DNA from: Parahoeflea halophila
Lineage (GTDB): Bacteria; Pseudomonadota; Alphaproteobacteria; Rhizobiales; Rhizobiaceae
Assembly (NCBI RefSeq): GCF_900220985.1
Contig: NZ_OCPC01000001.1
Location: 970,836-1,034,835 of the forward strand
Length of the DNA: 64,000 nt
Direction of reading: 5' to 3'
The first letter of the stretch is position 1, and each line of letters opens with the position of its first letter. The notes under the pieces are model-generated. The model searched no databases, had not been told where the DNA came from, and worked only from the letters and a program-made list of their open reading frames with translations. The translations under genes were made by a program, and so were the position numbers. Positions 34,265-43,666 of the stretch are shown here, piece after piece.

Positions 34265-34507
34265 ATGAAAAAGATCGTTGCAATCGCTTTCGCATCCGCA
34301 GCCATGCTCTCGACCGCCTTCGCTGGCGAAATCGAAGGCGTCGTCAAGAACTTTGACGCAGCTGCAAACACCGTCGAACTGGAATCCGGTGAAGTCTACA
34401 CCGTTGCTGCAGGCGTCGAAGTCGAAGGCGTCGAAGCCGGCAAGACCGTGATGATCATGTTCAACGATGGCACCACAGAAGCCACCGAAATCGCGATCGT
34501 CGAGTAA
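34265..34507 (+). CDS. DUF1344-like periplasmic protein, copy 2
   Basis: 80 residues, tandem paralogue of the gene at 33767: same layout, signal peptide MKKIVAIAFASAAMLSTAFA and domain GEIEGVVKNFDAAANTVELE with MFNDGTTEATEIAIVE. About half of the positions agree with copy 1. TGGAAA lies before ATG 34265. A 10-bp GC-rich stem (34519-34528 with 34538-34547) lies just after the stop; it lacks a T run but may help end transcription. Confidence 0.83.
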   Translation: MKKIVAIAFASAAMLSTAFAGEIEGVVKNFDAAANTVELESGEVYTVAAGVEVEGVEAGKTVMIMFNDGTTEATEIAIVE

Positions 34508-34873
34508 TCTGACGGGCTTGGCCGGGGCAGCTTCGGCGCCCCGGCCAGGACCACAAACGTGCATTGGCAGACGTCATCAAACTTTTGCTTGCCAATTTCC
34601 GACAAACCAATCATCTTTTATATGTTCGGGCAATTTGCGAACACGGGAAGACCAGAAACATGCGCGCCGAAGCCGCACAAAAAACTTCGGACGACTTCAA
34701 CAAGAGCCCACACGCCAGACCGCGTGAAGGGGCGAAGCCGTTACAATCAGGACCTTTCCTCACACTTCAAGAACTGCCTGCCATAACCCCCGCGCAAATG
34801 CGGGATATGACATGATGCTCGCCGACCGGACAAACCGAGTGGAGACCGGAAGGCAACCAAAGGACCTGACAGC
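34508..34873. other. Intergenic region, leader of the cold-shock gene
   Basis: About 365 bases from the DUF1344 stop to the cold-shock gene. Apart from the hairpin right after DUF1344, it holds an AT-rich stretch near 34605-34625 that may be the promoter. This would give the cold-shock mRNA a leader of more than 200 bases, as is usual for cspA genes. Open frames here have no supporting features. Confidence 0.45.
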
Positions 34874-35086
34874 ATGGGTGAAACCGGTACCGTAAAATTT
34901 TTCAACGTCGACAAGGGTTTTGGCTTTATCAAGCCAGACAATGGCGGTGCGGACATCTTCGTTCACATCTCCGCAGTCCAGGCATCGGGTATGACCGGCC
35001 TCGAGGAAAACCAGAAAGTCGCTTTCGACACCGAGCCTGACCGCCGCGGCAAAGGGCCGAAGGCCGTTAATCTGCGCCTCGCCTGA
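34874..35086 (+). CDS. Cold-shock protein, CspA family
   Basis: 70 residues, the standard length: one OB-fold cold-shock domain with both RNA-binding motifs, KGFGFI (RNP1, near 14-19) and DIFVHI (RNP2, near 28-33). It binds single-stranded RNA and opens secondary structure. The ATG is preceded by GGACCTGACAGC. An intrinsic terminator follows at once. Confidence 0.95.
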   Translation: MGETGTVKFFNVDKGFGFIKPDNGGADIFVHISAVQASGMTGLEENQKVAFDTEPDRRGKGPKAVNLRLA

Positions 35087-35110
35087 TTGGCATCCAGATT
35101 CCACGAACAG

Positions 35111-35143
35111 AAAGCCCGGCGCCGCGCTCGCCGGGCTTTTTTG
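35111..35143 (+). terminator. Intrinsic terminator of the cold-shock gene
   Basis: Stem AGCCCGGC/GCCGGGCT, then a run of T (35137-35142). Ends the csp transcript about 25 bases after its stop codon. Confidence 0.88.
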
Positions 35144-35200
35144 TGTTTGGAGCAATTGACGCATGTCAGGGTTTTGCCGGACAATGATGATTAAGACTTT

Positions 35201-35219
35201 GTTCAGCTACCGTTCAGCT
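35201..35219 (+). repeat. Direct repeat before the BA14K gene
   Basis: GTTCAGCT at 35201-35208 and again at 35212-35219, one helical turn (11 bases) apart. This tandem spacing suits a response-regulator site. The downstream TGGACTGAATA could be the promoter region. Confidence 0.5.
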
Positions 35220-35304
35220 TGGACTGAATAGTGTTCCTGCAAGCCGGAAAACCGGCCGCCGCAAGATACGTTCGCAAGATACGTCAACCGGGAAGGACAT
35301 CGTG

Positions 35305-35760
35305 ATGAACATCATCGCCAAGACGCTCAGCATCACGCTGCTCACCGCAGCGACCGCCTTCGCACCGCTTACCACCGGCGTCGGAATCGCCCACGCTGGC
35401 GAAGACGAATTCTTCGACCCCAACCAGCCGCACTTGTACAGGCAGTATCAGTCCCCCCGTTGGGGCCGGTGGCATCGACCGCACCACACCTACCACCATC
35501 ACAACAACAGCGACGCCATCGCGCTCGGCATCATCGGTCTGGGTGCTGCCGCCATTATCGGCGGAGCCATTGCCAACTCCAACAATCCGCGCGTGATCTA
35601 CCGCCAGCCGTCCGCCCCGCGCGCAGTGAGCGGCGGAACGTACGAGCCCTGGAGCAGATCATGGTACCGCTATTGCTCGAAGAGGTTTCGCTCGTTCAAT
35701 GCAGCGACCGGCACCTATCGCGGCTATGATGGACGCGACCACTTCTGCGTCGCCAGGTAA
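35305..35760 (+). CDS. BA14K family protein
   Basis: 151 residues: signal peptide (cleavage near AHAGED), a His/Tyr/Arg-rich middle (HRPHHTYHHHNN), a hydrophobic segment (AIALGIIGLGAAAIIGGAIA) and the diagnostic C-terminal block WSRSWYRYCSKRFRSFNAAT ending with TYRGYDGRDHFC. BA14K proteins are alphaproteobacterial envelope proteins named after a Brucella antigen with lectin-like activity. ATG 35305 is used with GGAAGG upstream; GTG 35302 is adjacent. Confidence 0.92.
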   Translation: MNIIAKTLSITLLTAATAFAPLTTGVGIAHAGEDEFFDPNQPHLYRQYQSPRWGRWHRPHHTYHHHNNSDAIALGIIGLGAAAIIGGAIANSNNPRVIYRQPSAPRAVSGGTYEPWSRSWYRYCSKRFRSFNAATGTYRGYDGRDHFCVAR

Positions 35761-35789
35761 CGCTGGCCTCGCATCAGATTCACAAAGCA

Positions 35790-35825
35790 AAAACCGGCCT
35801 CCGCCGCTGGCGGGGCCGGTTTTTC
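35790..35825 (+). terminator. Intrinsic terminator of the BA14K gene
   Basis: Stem AAAACCGGCC/GGCCGGTTTT with a GC-rich loop and trailing T residues. Confidence 0.85.
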
Positions 35826-36136
35826 TGTGTTGACGGGCGCACCGGCTACGCATCCTTGAAGAACCGGGGACGCCATTTACGGCAGCCTTGTTGCCAGATG
35901 AACGCATGGTTTTTTGACCCGGGATCAAACAGCGATAGCGACCGTCATGAAGTCTGATCGGCGCCCCGGCGCCGTTGCATCGCGATGTGTAGGATGCAGC
36001 AGAAAGCACGGGCGGAAGAATTTCAAACCCGCCCGCCGCGTCGGCAAGCGTCGTTAACGGGCAATTAAAGCCTAGGCCCTATCTCAGCAAAGTCTCACAG
36101 CCGTGAGAACCCGGCCCCCACCAAAACATTTATAGC
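35826..36136. other. Intergenic region before the Cache chemoreceptor
   Basis: About 310 bases with no supported gene. It holds the promoter of the chemoreceptor gene at 36137, but no convincing boxes were identified; short frames on the minus strand are unsupported. Confidence 0.45.
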
Positions 36137-37987
36137 ATGGCAATCATGAAAAACCTCAAGATATCGCATCAACTTTTTCTTCTGATCGGCGCCCTCATGG
36201 TGGCCTTCTCCGCCGTGACCTACTTCCAGATCAAGTCGGCCTCCCAATCCATTTACACCGAGCGTTACGACATGCTGCGCACGCAGGTGGAGACAGCTAT
36301 GTCTGTTCTCAAGACATACCATGCCAGGGAAGTGTCCGGTGAACTGACCCGGGAAGAAGCCCAGGCCCAGGCCTACAAGCTTCTCACGGATCTCCGCTAC
36401 GAGCCGAACGGCTATTTCTTCGGGCTCGATACCGACGTCACCATGCGTTTCCATCCCAGCACCAGTCTCGTCGGACAGAACAAGAAGGGCGTCGTCGACA
36501 AGCAGGGCAACATGCTGTTTGACGACATCATCAAGATCGCCAAGACCGGTGGCGGCCGGACTCAGTATGTCTGGGAAAAGCCCGGCGACAAGAGCGGCGA
36601 ACTTTTCCCGAAAGCCAGCTACTCGGCGCCGTTTGCTCCGTGGAACCTGGTCATCGGCACCGGCGTCTATGTTGATGACCTGGCAGCACAGGTCCGTGCG
36701 TCGGTCTGGAAGGCCGTGTCGATCGGACTGGTGGTGTTCGGCTTGGGCATTGCCGCGGCGTTCCTGGTCATTCGCGGCATTTCCCGGCCTTTGACGGATA
36801 TTCACAATGCGCTCGAAGCCGTTGCCGACGAGGATGTGGCCATCGAAATTCCGCACACCGATATGGGCAACGAAGTCGGCCAGATGGCCAAAGCCACCAA
36901 GGCGTTGCAGCAAAAGGTCCGCGAACGCCACGAAATGGCCCGCCGGCAGGAACAACAGAGCCGCGAACTCGACAATGAACGCCAGCAGAACACACAATTG
37001 CAGCAGGATCAGGCAGACCAGCAGGCCCGCGTCGTCAAGACGATCGGTGAAGCCCTGAAAGTCATGGCGTCAGGTGATCTGACGGTGCGCTGTGCCGAAC
37101 TTGGTCCGAAGTATGCGGAGCTGCGTCACAACTTCAACGAGGCCCTCTCTCTGCTCGAGGCTGCAATGGCCAAGGTCAATGCCAAGGGTGTCGACATCAG
37201 TGGCTCCAAGGAGGAGATTCGCCGTGCCTCCAACGAGCTCTCGCAGCGCACCGAGCGCCAGGCTGCGAGTCTGGAAGAGACGTCCGCCGCTCTCGACGAG
37301 TTGACGGTGGCAGTCCGCCAGACCGCCGAAGGCGCCCAGGAAGCCGCCGAGCGCGTAACCTCGATCAGCGGTGAAGCCACCAAGTCGGACACCATCGTCG
37401 CCGAAGCGATCGGCGCCATGAGCGGCATCGAACAGTCCTCGGCCGAGATTTCCAAGATCATCGGAGTCATCGACGAGATTGCCTTCCAGACCAACCTGCT
37501 CGCGCTCAATGCCGGTGTTGAGGCAGCCCGCGCGGGGGAAGCCGGAAAGGGCTTTGCGGTTGTCGCCCAGGAAGTTCGCGAACTTGCGCAGCGCTCGGCC
37601 GCGGCCGCCAAGGAGATCAAGAGCCAGATTTCCAACTCGTCCGGACAGGTCCAGAACGGCGTACACCTGGTTGGCGAAGCCGGCGAAGCGCTCAAGCGCA
37701 TTTCTGACCAGATCAAGTCAGCCAACGAGATTGTCACCAAGATCGCCCATTCCGCTTCGGAACAGGACACCACCTTGCGCTCGATCTCCTCATCCATGAA
37801 CCAGCTCGACGTGGTGACACAGCAGAACGCTGCCATGGCTGAAGAGACCACGGCATCGGCTGAAGTCCTGGCCAATGACACCGAAAGTCTTCTGGATCTG
37901 ATCCGCGGCTTCAAGGTGTCCAACGACGCCTCGTCCGCCGGCCGGGATCTACGGAACATGGCCAACACCATGCGTCGCGCCAGCTGA
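36137..37987 (+). CDS. Methyl-accepting chemotaxis protein with single Cache domain
   Basis: 616 residues. A first membrane helix ([18 protein letters not shown]) is followed by a periplasmic sCache_2-type domain ([36 protein letters not shown]), which in this group senses small organic acids. A second helix near 195-215, HAMP, and the conserved signalling hairpin ([35 protein letters not shown]) follow. No CheR/CheB pentapeptide is present at the C-terminus, which ends NTMRRAS. An intrinsic terminator follows, so it is a single-gene unit. Confidence 0.92.
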   Translation: MAIMKNLKISHQLFLLIGALMVAFSAVTYFQIKSASQSIYTERYDMLRTQVETAMSVLKTYHAREVSGELTREEAQAQAYKLLTDLRYEPNGYFFGLDTDVTMRFHPSTSLVGQNKKGVVDKQGNMLFDDIIKIAKTGGGRTQYVWEKPGDKSGELFPKASYSAPFAPWNLVIGTGVYVDDLAAQVRASVWKAVSIGLVVFGLGIAAAFLVIRGISRPLTDIHNALEAVADEDVAIEIPHTDMGNEVGQMAKATKALQQKVRERHEMARRQEQQSRELDNERQQNTQLQQDQADQQARVVKTIGEALKVMASGDLTVRCAELGPKYAELRHNFNEALSLLEAAMAKVNAKGVDISGSKEEIRRASNELSQRTERQAASLEETSAALDELTVAVRQTAEGAQEAAERVTSISGEATKSDTIVAEAIGAMSGIEQSSAEISKIIGVIDEIAFQTNLLALNAGVEAARAGEAGKGFAVVAQEVRELAQRSAAAAKEIKSQISNSSGQVQNGVHLVGEAGEALKRISDQIKSANEIVTKIAHSASEQDTTLRSISSSMNQLDVVTQQNAAMAEETTASAEVLANDTESLLDLIRGFKVSNDASSAGRDLRNMANTMRRAS

Positions 37988-38005
37988 CCTGACTGCATTG
38001 ACGAC

Positions 38006-38037
38006 AAAGGCCGCCGCGATCTCTCGCGGCGGCCTTT
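38006..38037 (+). terminator. Intrinsic terminator of the chemoreceptor gene
   Basis: Stem AAAGGCCGCCGCG/CGCGGCGGCCTTT with a 6-nt loop, ending in TTT. Strong stem, short T tract. Confidence 0.8.
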
Positions 38038-38086
38038 CGCATTTTGCGGCCCCGGAAGCAGCCGGTTGCGCTGCCTGGGCGCGCGG

Positions 38087-38734
38087 CTACAGCCCTTTCA
38101 GGAACGGATTGCTGCGCCTTTCGTCACCAATCTTTCCGCCAGGTCCATGGCCGCAGATGAAGCCTGTCTCGTCTCCCAGCGGAAACACCTTGTCGCGGAT
38201 CGAGTTGAGCAGCGTCTGGTGGTCGCCGCCCGGCAGATCGGTACGGCCAATGGATCCGGCAAACAACACGTCGCCAAGATGGGCGAAGCCCTCCGCCCGA
38301 TTGTAAAAGATCACGTGACCCGGTGCGTGACCGGGTGTGTGAGAGACCTCGAATTCATGGGTTCCAAACGAGACTGTCTCGCCATCCTTGAGCCACTGGT
38401 CGGGGGTAACATTGCGCACCTCCATGTCCAGCCCGAACATCTTGGCCTGCGCTTCGAGGCCCGACAGCAACGGCAGGTCATCCTGGTGCGGACCGATGAT
38501 CTTTACACCGAGTCTTTCACGCAGTTCGTCTGCACCGCCGGCATGATCGATATGGCCGTGGGTCAGCCAGATCGCCTCTATGCTCAGGCCGTTCTCGGTG
38601 ATTGTCTGCAGGATGACGTCGACATCGCCACCCGGATCAACCACCACACCGGACCGTGTGTCCTGGTCAAACAGCACCGTGCAGTTCTGCTGAAACGGAG
38701 TGACGGGGATGATCCCGGCCTGCAAATTGCCCAT
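38087..38734 (-). CDS. MBL-fold metallo-hydrolase (YcbL/GloB-like)
   Basis: 215 residues of the metallo-beta-lactamase superfamily. The di-metal motif THGHIDHAGG is near 58-67; further ligands are HTPGHAPGHV near 134 and the Asp in HLGDVLFAGSIGR near 153. The last His lies in CGHGPGG near 195. The length and spacing resemble YcbL/glyoxalase II-like type I enzymes, which hydrolyse thioesters such as S-lactoylglutathione. ATG 38734 (MGNLQAGIIPV) is preferred because the family begins there. Confidence 0.87.
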   Translation of the reverse strand: MGNLQAGIIPVTPFQQNCTVLFDQDTRSGVVVDPGGDVDVILQTITENGLSIEAIWLTHGHIDHAGGADELRERLGVKIIGPHQDDLPLLSGLEAQAKMFGLDMEVRNVTPDQWLKDGETVSFGTHEFEVSHTPGHAPGHVIFYNRAEGFAHLGDVLFAGSIGRTDLPGGDHQTLLNSIRDKVFPLGDETGFICGHGPGGKIGDERRSNPFLKGL

Positions 38735-38858
38735 GATATCTATTGTCCTTGTATGGCGATTCGATTCGACCAAAGTGAACGCATGGGAGCGCGATGTCAC
38801 CCTCCCGGCAGTCCTGCTTTCGCTTCTTGCCGGTTAAGGGAAAACGCGCCGCCTTCAC

Positions 38859-39848
38859 CTAGTTTGCCGCAGGCGCCTCGTCGTCGTCGTCGCGCGACAT
38901 GTTGCGGTCATCACCCTTGCCATTGTCGGCAGCCTTGCCGCCATCGCCGGTCTTCGCCGCATCGGAATCATCCGGCCTCTCCAGTTCCAGCGACCCGGAA
39001 TAGGTAACTTGCGGGAACGGGATCGAAATACCGTGTTTGTCGAAGGCGATCTTGGCGGCCTTGGTCATCTCACGGCTGGTCACCCACCAGTCAGCCGATT
39101 TGGTCCAGTAGCGCAGGGTAACTGACACCGCGCTGTCGCCAAGTTCGGAGACGTAGGCCCAAGGCTCGGGGTCGCGCAGCACCCGCTCGTCAGCCTTGGC
39201 CAGATCAAGCAGAACAGACTGCGCCTTCTCGATGTCGTCCTCGTAGCCGATGCCGATTACCAGGTCGTAGCGCCGCTCGGGCAGACGCGAGTAATTGGTT
39301 ACCGGCACGTTCCACATTTGCGAATTCGGCGCCATCCGATACAGACCGTCCAGCGTCTGCAGCTCGGTCGCAAACAGGCCGATCTCCTTGATTGTTCCTG
39401 AGATCCCGTCGGCGTCGATATATTCGCCGACGCGGAACGGGCGCAGCACCAGCAGCATGATGCCGGCTGCAATGTTCTGCAGCGTGCCCTGCAGCGCAAG
39501 ACCAATCGCCAGGCCGGCGGCACCCAGAGCGGTGATGATCGAAGCTGTCTGCACGCCAAACTGACCGAGCACCATGATGATGACCAGCACCAGCACAGCG
39601 TAACGGACAAAGACTGCAAAGAAGCCGGAAACCGTGGGATCGACCCTGTGGGTGTGCTTGAGCAGGGTCTTGACCCAGCGCCCCATCAGGCGCGAGATCG
39701 TCCAGCCAACGATCAGGATAACAATCGCGCCGATCACCGAGAAAGCATAGGTCACGAACAGCACTTGCAGGCCATCAAACGCCTCTGCCCAACCTCCCAA
39801 CATTTGCCCCAATTGGGATTCGGATGCAGTCGTCGTCTGATCTTCCAT
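38859..39848 (-). CDS. mscS: Small-conductance mechanosensitive channel (MscS)
   Basis: 329 residues, close to the three-helix MscS architecture: helices at about 30-50, 70-95 and the pore helix with LGAAGLAIGLALQGTLQNIA and GIMLLVLRPFRVGEYI near 105-145. The beta and alpha/beta cage domain follows; the C-terminus is an acidic, disordered tail (DDDDEAPAAN). It protects against hypo-osmotic shock. This is the second MscS-type gene in the window, of the compact form, unlike the longer one at 228. Confidence 0.92.
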   Translation of the reverse strand: MEDQTTTASESQLGQMLGGWAEAFDGLQVLFVTYAFSVIGAIVILIVGWTISRLMGRWVKTLLKHTHRVDPTVSGFFAVFVRYAVLVLVIIMVLGQFGVQTASIITALGAAGLAIGLALQGTLQNIAAGIMLLVLRPFRVGEYIDADGISGTIKEIGLFATELQTLDGLYRMAPNSQMWNVPVTNYSRLPERRYDLVIGIGYEDDIEKAQSVLLDLAKADERVLRDPEPWAYVSELGDSAVSVTLRYWTKSADWWVTSREMTKAAKIAFDKHGISIPFPQVTYSGSLELERPDDSDAAKTGDGGKAADNGKGDDRNMSRDDDDEAPAAN

Positions 39849-40020
39849 ACTGTCTCAACACCTTTTCAGTTCGAATTTCGCGAACATCAAAACCGATGTT
39901 CCGAACATCGTAACGTTTTCGGCGGCATTTGGTTCCATCTTCCAGACAATATTTTTGCGCAGCCGCCCGGGTTGGTGCTGAGCACGCAGGAAACGCCGGC
40001 GGCCACAGCGCTTGCGGCTT

Positions 40021-40491
40021 TCAGATCGGGAGCGCGCCGCTCTCTTTCAGCGTGTCCAGCACGATCGCCGTCTTGACGTGCTGCACCGATTCATGCGGCA
40101 GCAGGACATCGCTGACAAAGGCTGACAGGCTGCGCAAATCCGGCGTCACCACCTTGATGATGTAATCCATCTCGCCGGTCAGCGAATAGGCCTCCAGCAC
40201 CTCCGGCAGGCCGCCGATCAGCCGCGCGAACCGCTGGGCATTGTCGCGATTGTGCGTCGCCAGCGTCACCGTGATCAGGTTGACGATGCCGATACCGAGC
40301 TTTTCGCGGTCGAGGTCCGCACGGTAGCCGCGGATATAGCCGTCCTGCTCAAGCCGGCTGCGCCGCCGGGAGCATTGCGAGGCCGACAGATTGATCTTCT
40401 GTGACAGCTCGTTGTTGGTCAGCCGCCCGTCTTCCTGCAACAGCCGCAACAGCTTTCGATCAAACGCATCCAGATGCACTGAAACCGCCAT
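40021..40491 (-). CDS. Lrp/AsnC-family regulator, divergent from hppD
   Basis: 156 residues with the Lrp helix-turn-helix (RKLLRLLQEDGRLTNNELSQ; INLSASQCSRRRSRLEQDG) and RAM domain (YSLTGEMDYIIKVVTPDLRS). ATG 40491 has GAGGAG immediately upstream; the 31 upstream codons are unsupported. It is divergent from the 4-hydroxyphenylpyruvate dioxygenase gene, 148 bases away, and by analogy with AldR/BkdR-type regulators probably senses an aromatic amino acid and controls hppD. The region between contains several GCAT/ATGC palindromes. Confidence 0.9.
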   Translation of the reverse strand: MAVSVHLDAFDRKLLRLLQEDGRLTNNELSQKINLSASQCSRRRSRLEQDGYIRGYRADLDREKLGIGIVNLITVTLATHNRDNAQRFARLIGGLPEVLEAYSLTGEMDYIIKVVTPDLRSLSAFVSDVLLPHESVQHVKTAIVLDTLKESGALPI

Positions 40492-40639
40492 AATCTCCTC
40501 CTCAGCGCACAAAGCATGCATGAAATTTCGCCATTGCGCGGTGAATGCATACACCTTGCAACGAATATGCAGCATCATGTGCAACAGTCAACCAGCGCAG
40601 GCAAGCAGGATCTGTGCGGACAAACGAGGAGAGATACCC

Positions 40640-41749
40640 ATGGGCCCATTCCCCCACGACGCGCCGCGTGCACCGATTTCCGAAGACAATCCGGCCGGCA
40701 CCAACGGGTTCGAGTTTGTCGAATTCGCCCATCCCGAGCCCGAGAAGCTTGAAGCCCTGTTTGCCCGCATGGGCTACGAGCCCGTCGCGCGCCATCGCAG
40801 CAAGGCCATCACGGTCTGGCGTCAGGGCGACATCAACTACATTCTCAACGCGGAAAAGGGTTCCTTCGCCGATCGCTTCGTCAGCATCCACGGCCCCTGT
40901 GCGCCCTCGATGGCATGGCGCGTCGCCGACGCCAGCAAGGCTCTGGCTCACGCCGTCTCCAAGGGAGCCGAGGAATACACCGGGGACGACAAGACCCTCG
41001 ATGTTCCGGCGATCGTGGGCATAGGCGGATCGCTGCTCTATTTCGTCGACACCTGGGGCGACCAGGGCTCGGCCTATGACGCCGAGTTCGACTGGCTCGG
41101 CGAGCGCGACCCCAAGCCGGCGGGTGCGGGTTTCTATTATCTCGATCACCTGACCCACAACGTCATTCGCGGCAACATGGACAAGTGGTGGGATTTCTAC
41201 CGCGACCTGTTCAACTTCAAGCAGATCCACTTCTTCGACATCGAGGGCAAGCTGACCGGCCTGGTTTCCCGCGCCATCACCTCGCCTTGCGGCCGTATCC
41301 GCATCCCGCTCAACGAATCCACCGACGACAAGAGCCAGATCGAGGAATACCTTCGCAAATACAACGGCGAAGGCATTCAGCACATCGCCGTCGGCACCGA
41401 CAACATCTATGACGCCACCGACTGGATCGCCGACAAGGGCGTCAAGTTCATGCCAGGCCCGCCCGAGACCTATTACAATCTGTCCAAATCGCGCGTGAAC
41501 GGCCATGATGAGCCGATCGAGAAAATGAAGAAGCACGGCATTCTCATCGACGGCGAAGGTGTCGTCGATGGCGGCACGACCAAGATCCTGCTGCAGATCT
41601 TTTCCAAGACGGTGATCGGCCCGATCTTCTTCGAGTTCATCCAGCGCAAGGGTGACGAGGGCTTTGGCGAGGGCAATTTCCGTGCCCTTTTCGAATCCAT
41701 CGAGGAAGACCAGATACGCCGCGGCGTGATAGGTGACGCCGCGGAGTAA
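40640..41749 (+). CDS. hppD: 4-hydroxyphenylpyruvate dioxygenase
   Basis: 369 residues, two vicinal-oxygen-chelate halves. The Fe(II) ligands appear in place: His in LDHLTHNVIRG near 170, His in GEGIQHIAVGTDNI near 250 and Glu in GPIFFEFIQRKGD near 336. Converts 4-hydroxyphenylpyruvate to homogentisate in tyrosine breakdown. GAGGAG lies upstream of ATG 40640. Homogentisate dioxygenase is not next to it; the next gene belongs to the HCCA isomerase/DsbA-like superfamily, which includes GST-fold enzymes, but no pathway link is proven. Confidence 0.95.
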   Translation: MGPFPHDAPRAPISEDNPAGTNGFEFVEFAHPEPEKLEALFARMGYEPVARHRSKAITVWRQGDINYILNAEKGSFADRFVSIHGPCAPSMAWRVADASKALAHAVSKGAEEYTGDDKTLDVPAIVGIGGSLLYFVDTWGDQGSAYDAEFDWLGERDPKPAGAGFYYLDHLTHNVIRGNMDKWWDFYRDLFNFKQIHFFDIEGKLTGLVSRAITSPCGRIRIPLNESTDDKSQIEEYLRKYNGEGIQHIAVGTDNIYDATDWIADKGVKFMPGPPETYYNLSKSRVNGHDEPIEKMKKHGILIDGEGVVDGGTTKILLQIFSKTVIGPIFFEFIQRKGDEGFGEGNFRALFESIEEDQIRRGVIGDAAE

Positions 41750-41820
41750 GCTTCGGCATGCAGGCAGCCCCGAGCGGAACCGGGCATTATATCCGGTGAG
41801 GCCGGGGCTGCTTTTGCCGC

Positions 41821-42429
41821 TTACCGGCTCGGGATCACGGCACTGCCATCAAGCCACGCCAGTGCGTCTTCCAGTCGGTCGTCGCCCCAAAACAGCTCTG
41901 TATCAATACAGAAACTTGGCGCGCCAAATATCCCCCTGTCCCGGGCGGCCTGCGTTGCGGCCTTGTAGGCTGCTTCGGTTTGCGTCGAGTTCGCCTTCTC
42001 CAGAGTCCTGGTCAAATCCTTGCCAAGATGCTCGAGCGTAGCAGAGAGATTCGTTTTTCCTCCGGCTGCATCACCCTCCTCGAACCACCGCCTGTAGGTT
42101 TCAGCGATGTAGTCCCGGCACCAGCCCTCTTCCCTGGCGACGACCGCAATCCGGTTCGCCAGGTCGAATTCCTGTAACGGATAGGGCGCGGGCAGCAACG
42201 GTTTCAGCCCGTACATCTTCGCCCGTCTTTCGATGTCACGCCACATGTAGGCGGCCTTTACCGGCTTCTTGGCGAAGGGGATGTTGTCCATTTCGACCAT
42301 GATCTCGCGGACGCTGAACGGGCGCCATTCAAACTCAAATCCGGTCGATCTTTCGATTTCCGGCAGTCGCGATACTGTCAGATAGCTGTAGGTACTGCCG
42401 ATCGATATCCAGAATTCAGGTGTGCTCAA
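41821..42429 (-). CDS. 2-hydroxychromene-2-carboxylate isomerase/DsbA-like protein
   Basis: 202 residues of the DsbA-like thioredoxin fold, HCCA isomerase (kappa-GST-like) group: EFWISIGSTYSYLTVSRLPE opens the fold with Ser where DsbA has Cys, and the C-terminal RGIFGAPSFCIDTELFWGDD motif contains the cis-Pro. Such enzymes use glutathione and often isomerise aromatic-ring-derived compounds. The start is a TTG at 42429 with a strong GAGGAGGGG two bases upstream; ATG 42450 lies ahead of that site. It follows hppD on the opposite strand. Confidence 0.85.
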   Translation of the reverse strand: MSTPEFWISIGSTYSYLTVSRLPEIERSTGFEFEWRPFSVREIMVEMDNIPFAKKPVKAAYMWRDIERRAKMYGLKPLLPAPYPLQEFDLANRIAVVAREEGWCRDYIAETYRRWFEEGDAAGGKTNLSATLEHLGKDLTRTLEKANSTQTEAAYKAATQAARDRGIFGAPSFCIDTELFWGDDRLEDALAWLDGSAVIPSR

Positions 42430-42606
42430 GACCCCTCCTCGAAATATCATGGCTGAATTGGACCCCCGCACGCCGATCTTGTCAATGCAAGGCCCGGCAC
42501 CGGGCAACCTGGAGGGGCCGGCTGCCGTAGGACAGCCGGGCGCATTCGGCGAAAGCCGGACCGCGCCCTTCTGGCAAGGCCGTAGTTTTCGTAACTGGTG
42601 CTGCGG

Positions 42607-43497
42607 TTACTCGGCAGCGGCCTTTTTCGGCTGGACCTCGGCCATGTAGTCGTTGACCAAATTCTGCGCGATCTCGCCGACCGTGAAGCTGTAGGGTCCG
42701 ATTTCCGAGACCGGGGTTACTTCAGCGGCGGTGCCGGTCAGGAAACACTGCTCGAAGCCTTCGAGCTCTTCCGGCATGATCGCCCGCTCGATCACCTCAT
42801 AGCCGCGCTTCTTGGCAAGGCCGATGACCGTGCGGCGGGTGATGCCGTCGAGGAAGCAATCCGGCGTCGGCGTATGGATCTTGCCGTCTTGGACGAAGAA
42901 TACGTTGGCGCCGGTCGCTTCCGCCACCCGGCCGCGCCAGTCGAGCATCATCGCGTCGGCATAACCGCGCGTTTCGGCCCGGTGCTTGGACAGGGTGCAG
43001 ATCATGTAGAGACCGGCAGCCTTCGAACGGGACGGCGCCGTCATCGGATCCGGACGGCGGTATTCCGCCATATCCAGGCGAATGCCTCTCATCCGCTCCT
43101 CGGGCTTGAAGTAGCTTGGCCACTGCCAGATGGCGATTGCGAGATTGATCCTGTTGGCCTGGGCCGACACGCCCATCATTTCCGAACCGCGCCAGGCGAT
43201 CGGCCGGACATAGGCGTCCTTAAAGCCCTGCCGTCCAAGCAGATCGACGCAGGCCTGATCGATCTCGGCGACGCTGTAGGGGATCTTGAAGCCCAGGATC
43301 TCAGCCGATGTATGAAGACGCTCCGTGTGCTCGGTCAGCTTGAAGATCTCGCCGCCATAGGCGCGCTCACCCTCAAACACCGCACTGGCATAATGCAACC
43401 CGTGGGTCAGAACATGAACCTTCGCATCTTTCCACGGAACGAATTCGCCGTTGAACCAGATTTCACCTTCAAGTTGATCAAAAGGTACGGACGCCAT
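42607..43497 (-). CDS. ilvE: Branched-chain amino-acid aminotransferase
   Basis: 296 residues, fold-type IV PLP enzyme. The PLP lysine is in RSKAAGLYM near 160 and AEATGANVFFVQDGKIHTPT follows near 194-213; the C-terminal GTAAEVTPVSEIG binds cofactor phosphate. Transfers amino groups for leucine, isoleucine and valine. ATG 43497 has GGAGGAAACG upstream, and the sequence MASVPFDQLEGEIWFNGEFV is the family start. It is divergent from the PetP-like MarR gene across a perfect palindrome. Confidence 0.94.
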   Translation of the reverse strand: MASVPFDQLEGEIWFNGEFVPWKDAKVHVLTHGLHYASAVFEGERAYGGEIFKLTEHTERLHTSAEILGFKIPYSVAEIDQACVDLLGRQGFKDAYVRPIAWRGSEMMGVSAQANRINLAIAIWQWPSYFKPEERMRGIRLDMAEYRRPDPMTAPSRSKAAGLYMICTLSKHRAETRGYADAMMLDWRGRVAEATGANVFFVQDGKIHTPTPDCFLDGITRRTVIGLAKKRGYEVIERAIMPEELEGFEQCFLTGTAAEVTPVSEIGPYSFTVGEIAQNLVNDYMAEVQPKKAAAE

Positions 43498-43666
43498 CAC
43501 GTTTCCTCCAGGCGGTATGCCGCCGTGATAATGGTTGTCTGAAGCCGGTGTCGGTGACCGTGGCGCAAGCGCCGGAACCAGGCGGGAGGCAAACGGGCAT
43601 TGGCAAGCCGGCGGGCAGGGCCAGATTTGCCTCGCGCGCAAATCGAAGCTAGCAATTGCGCCAATT

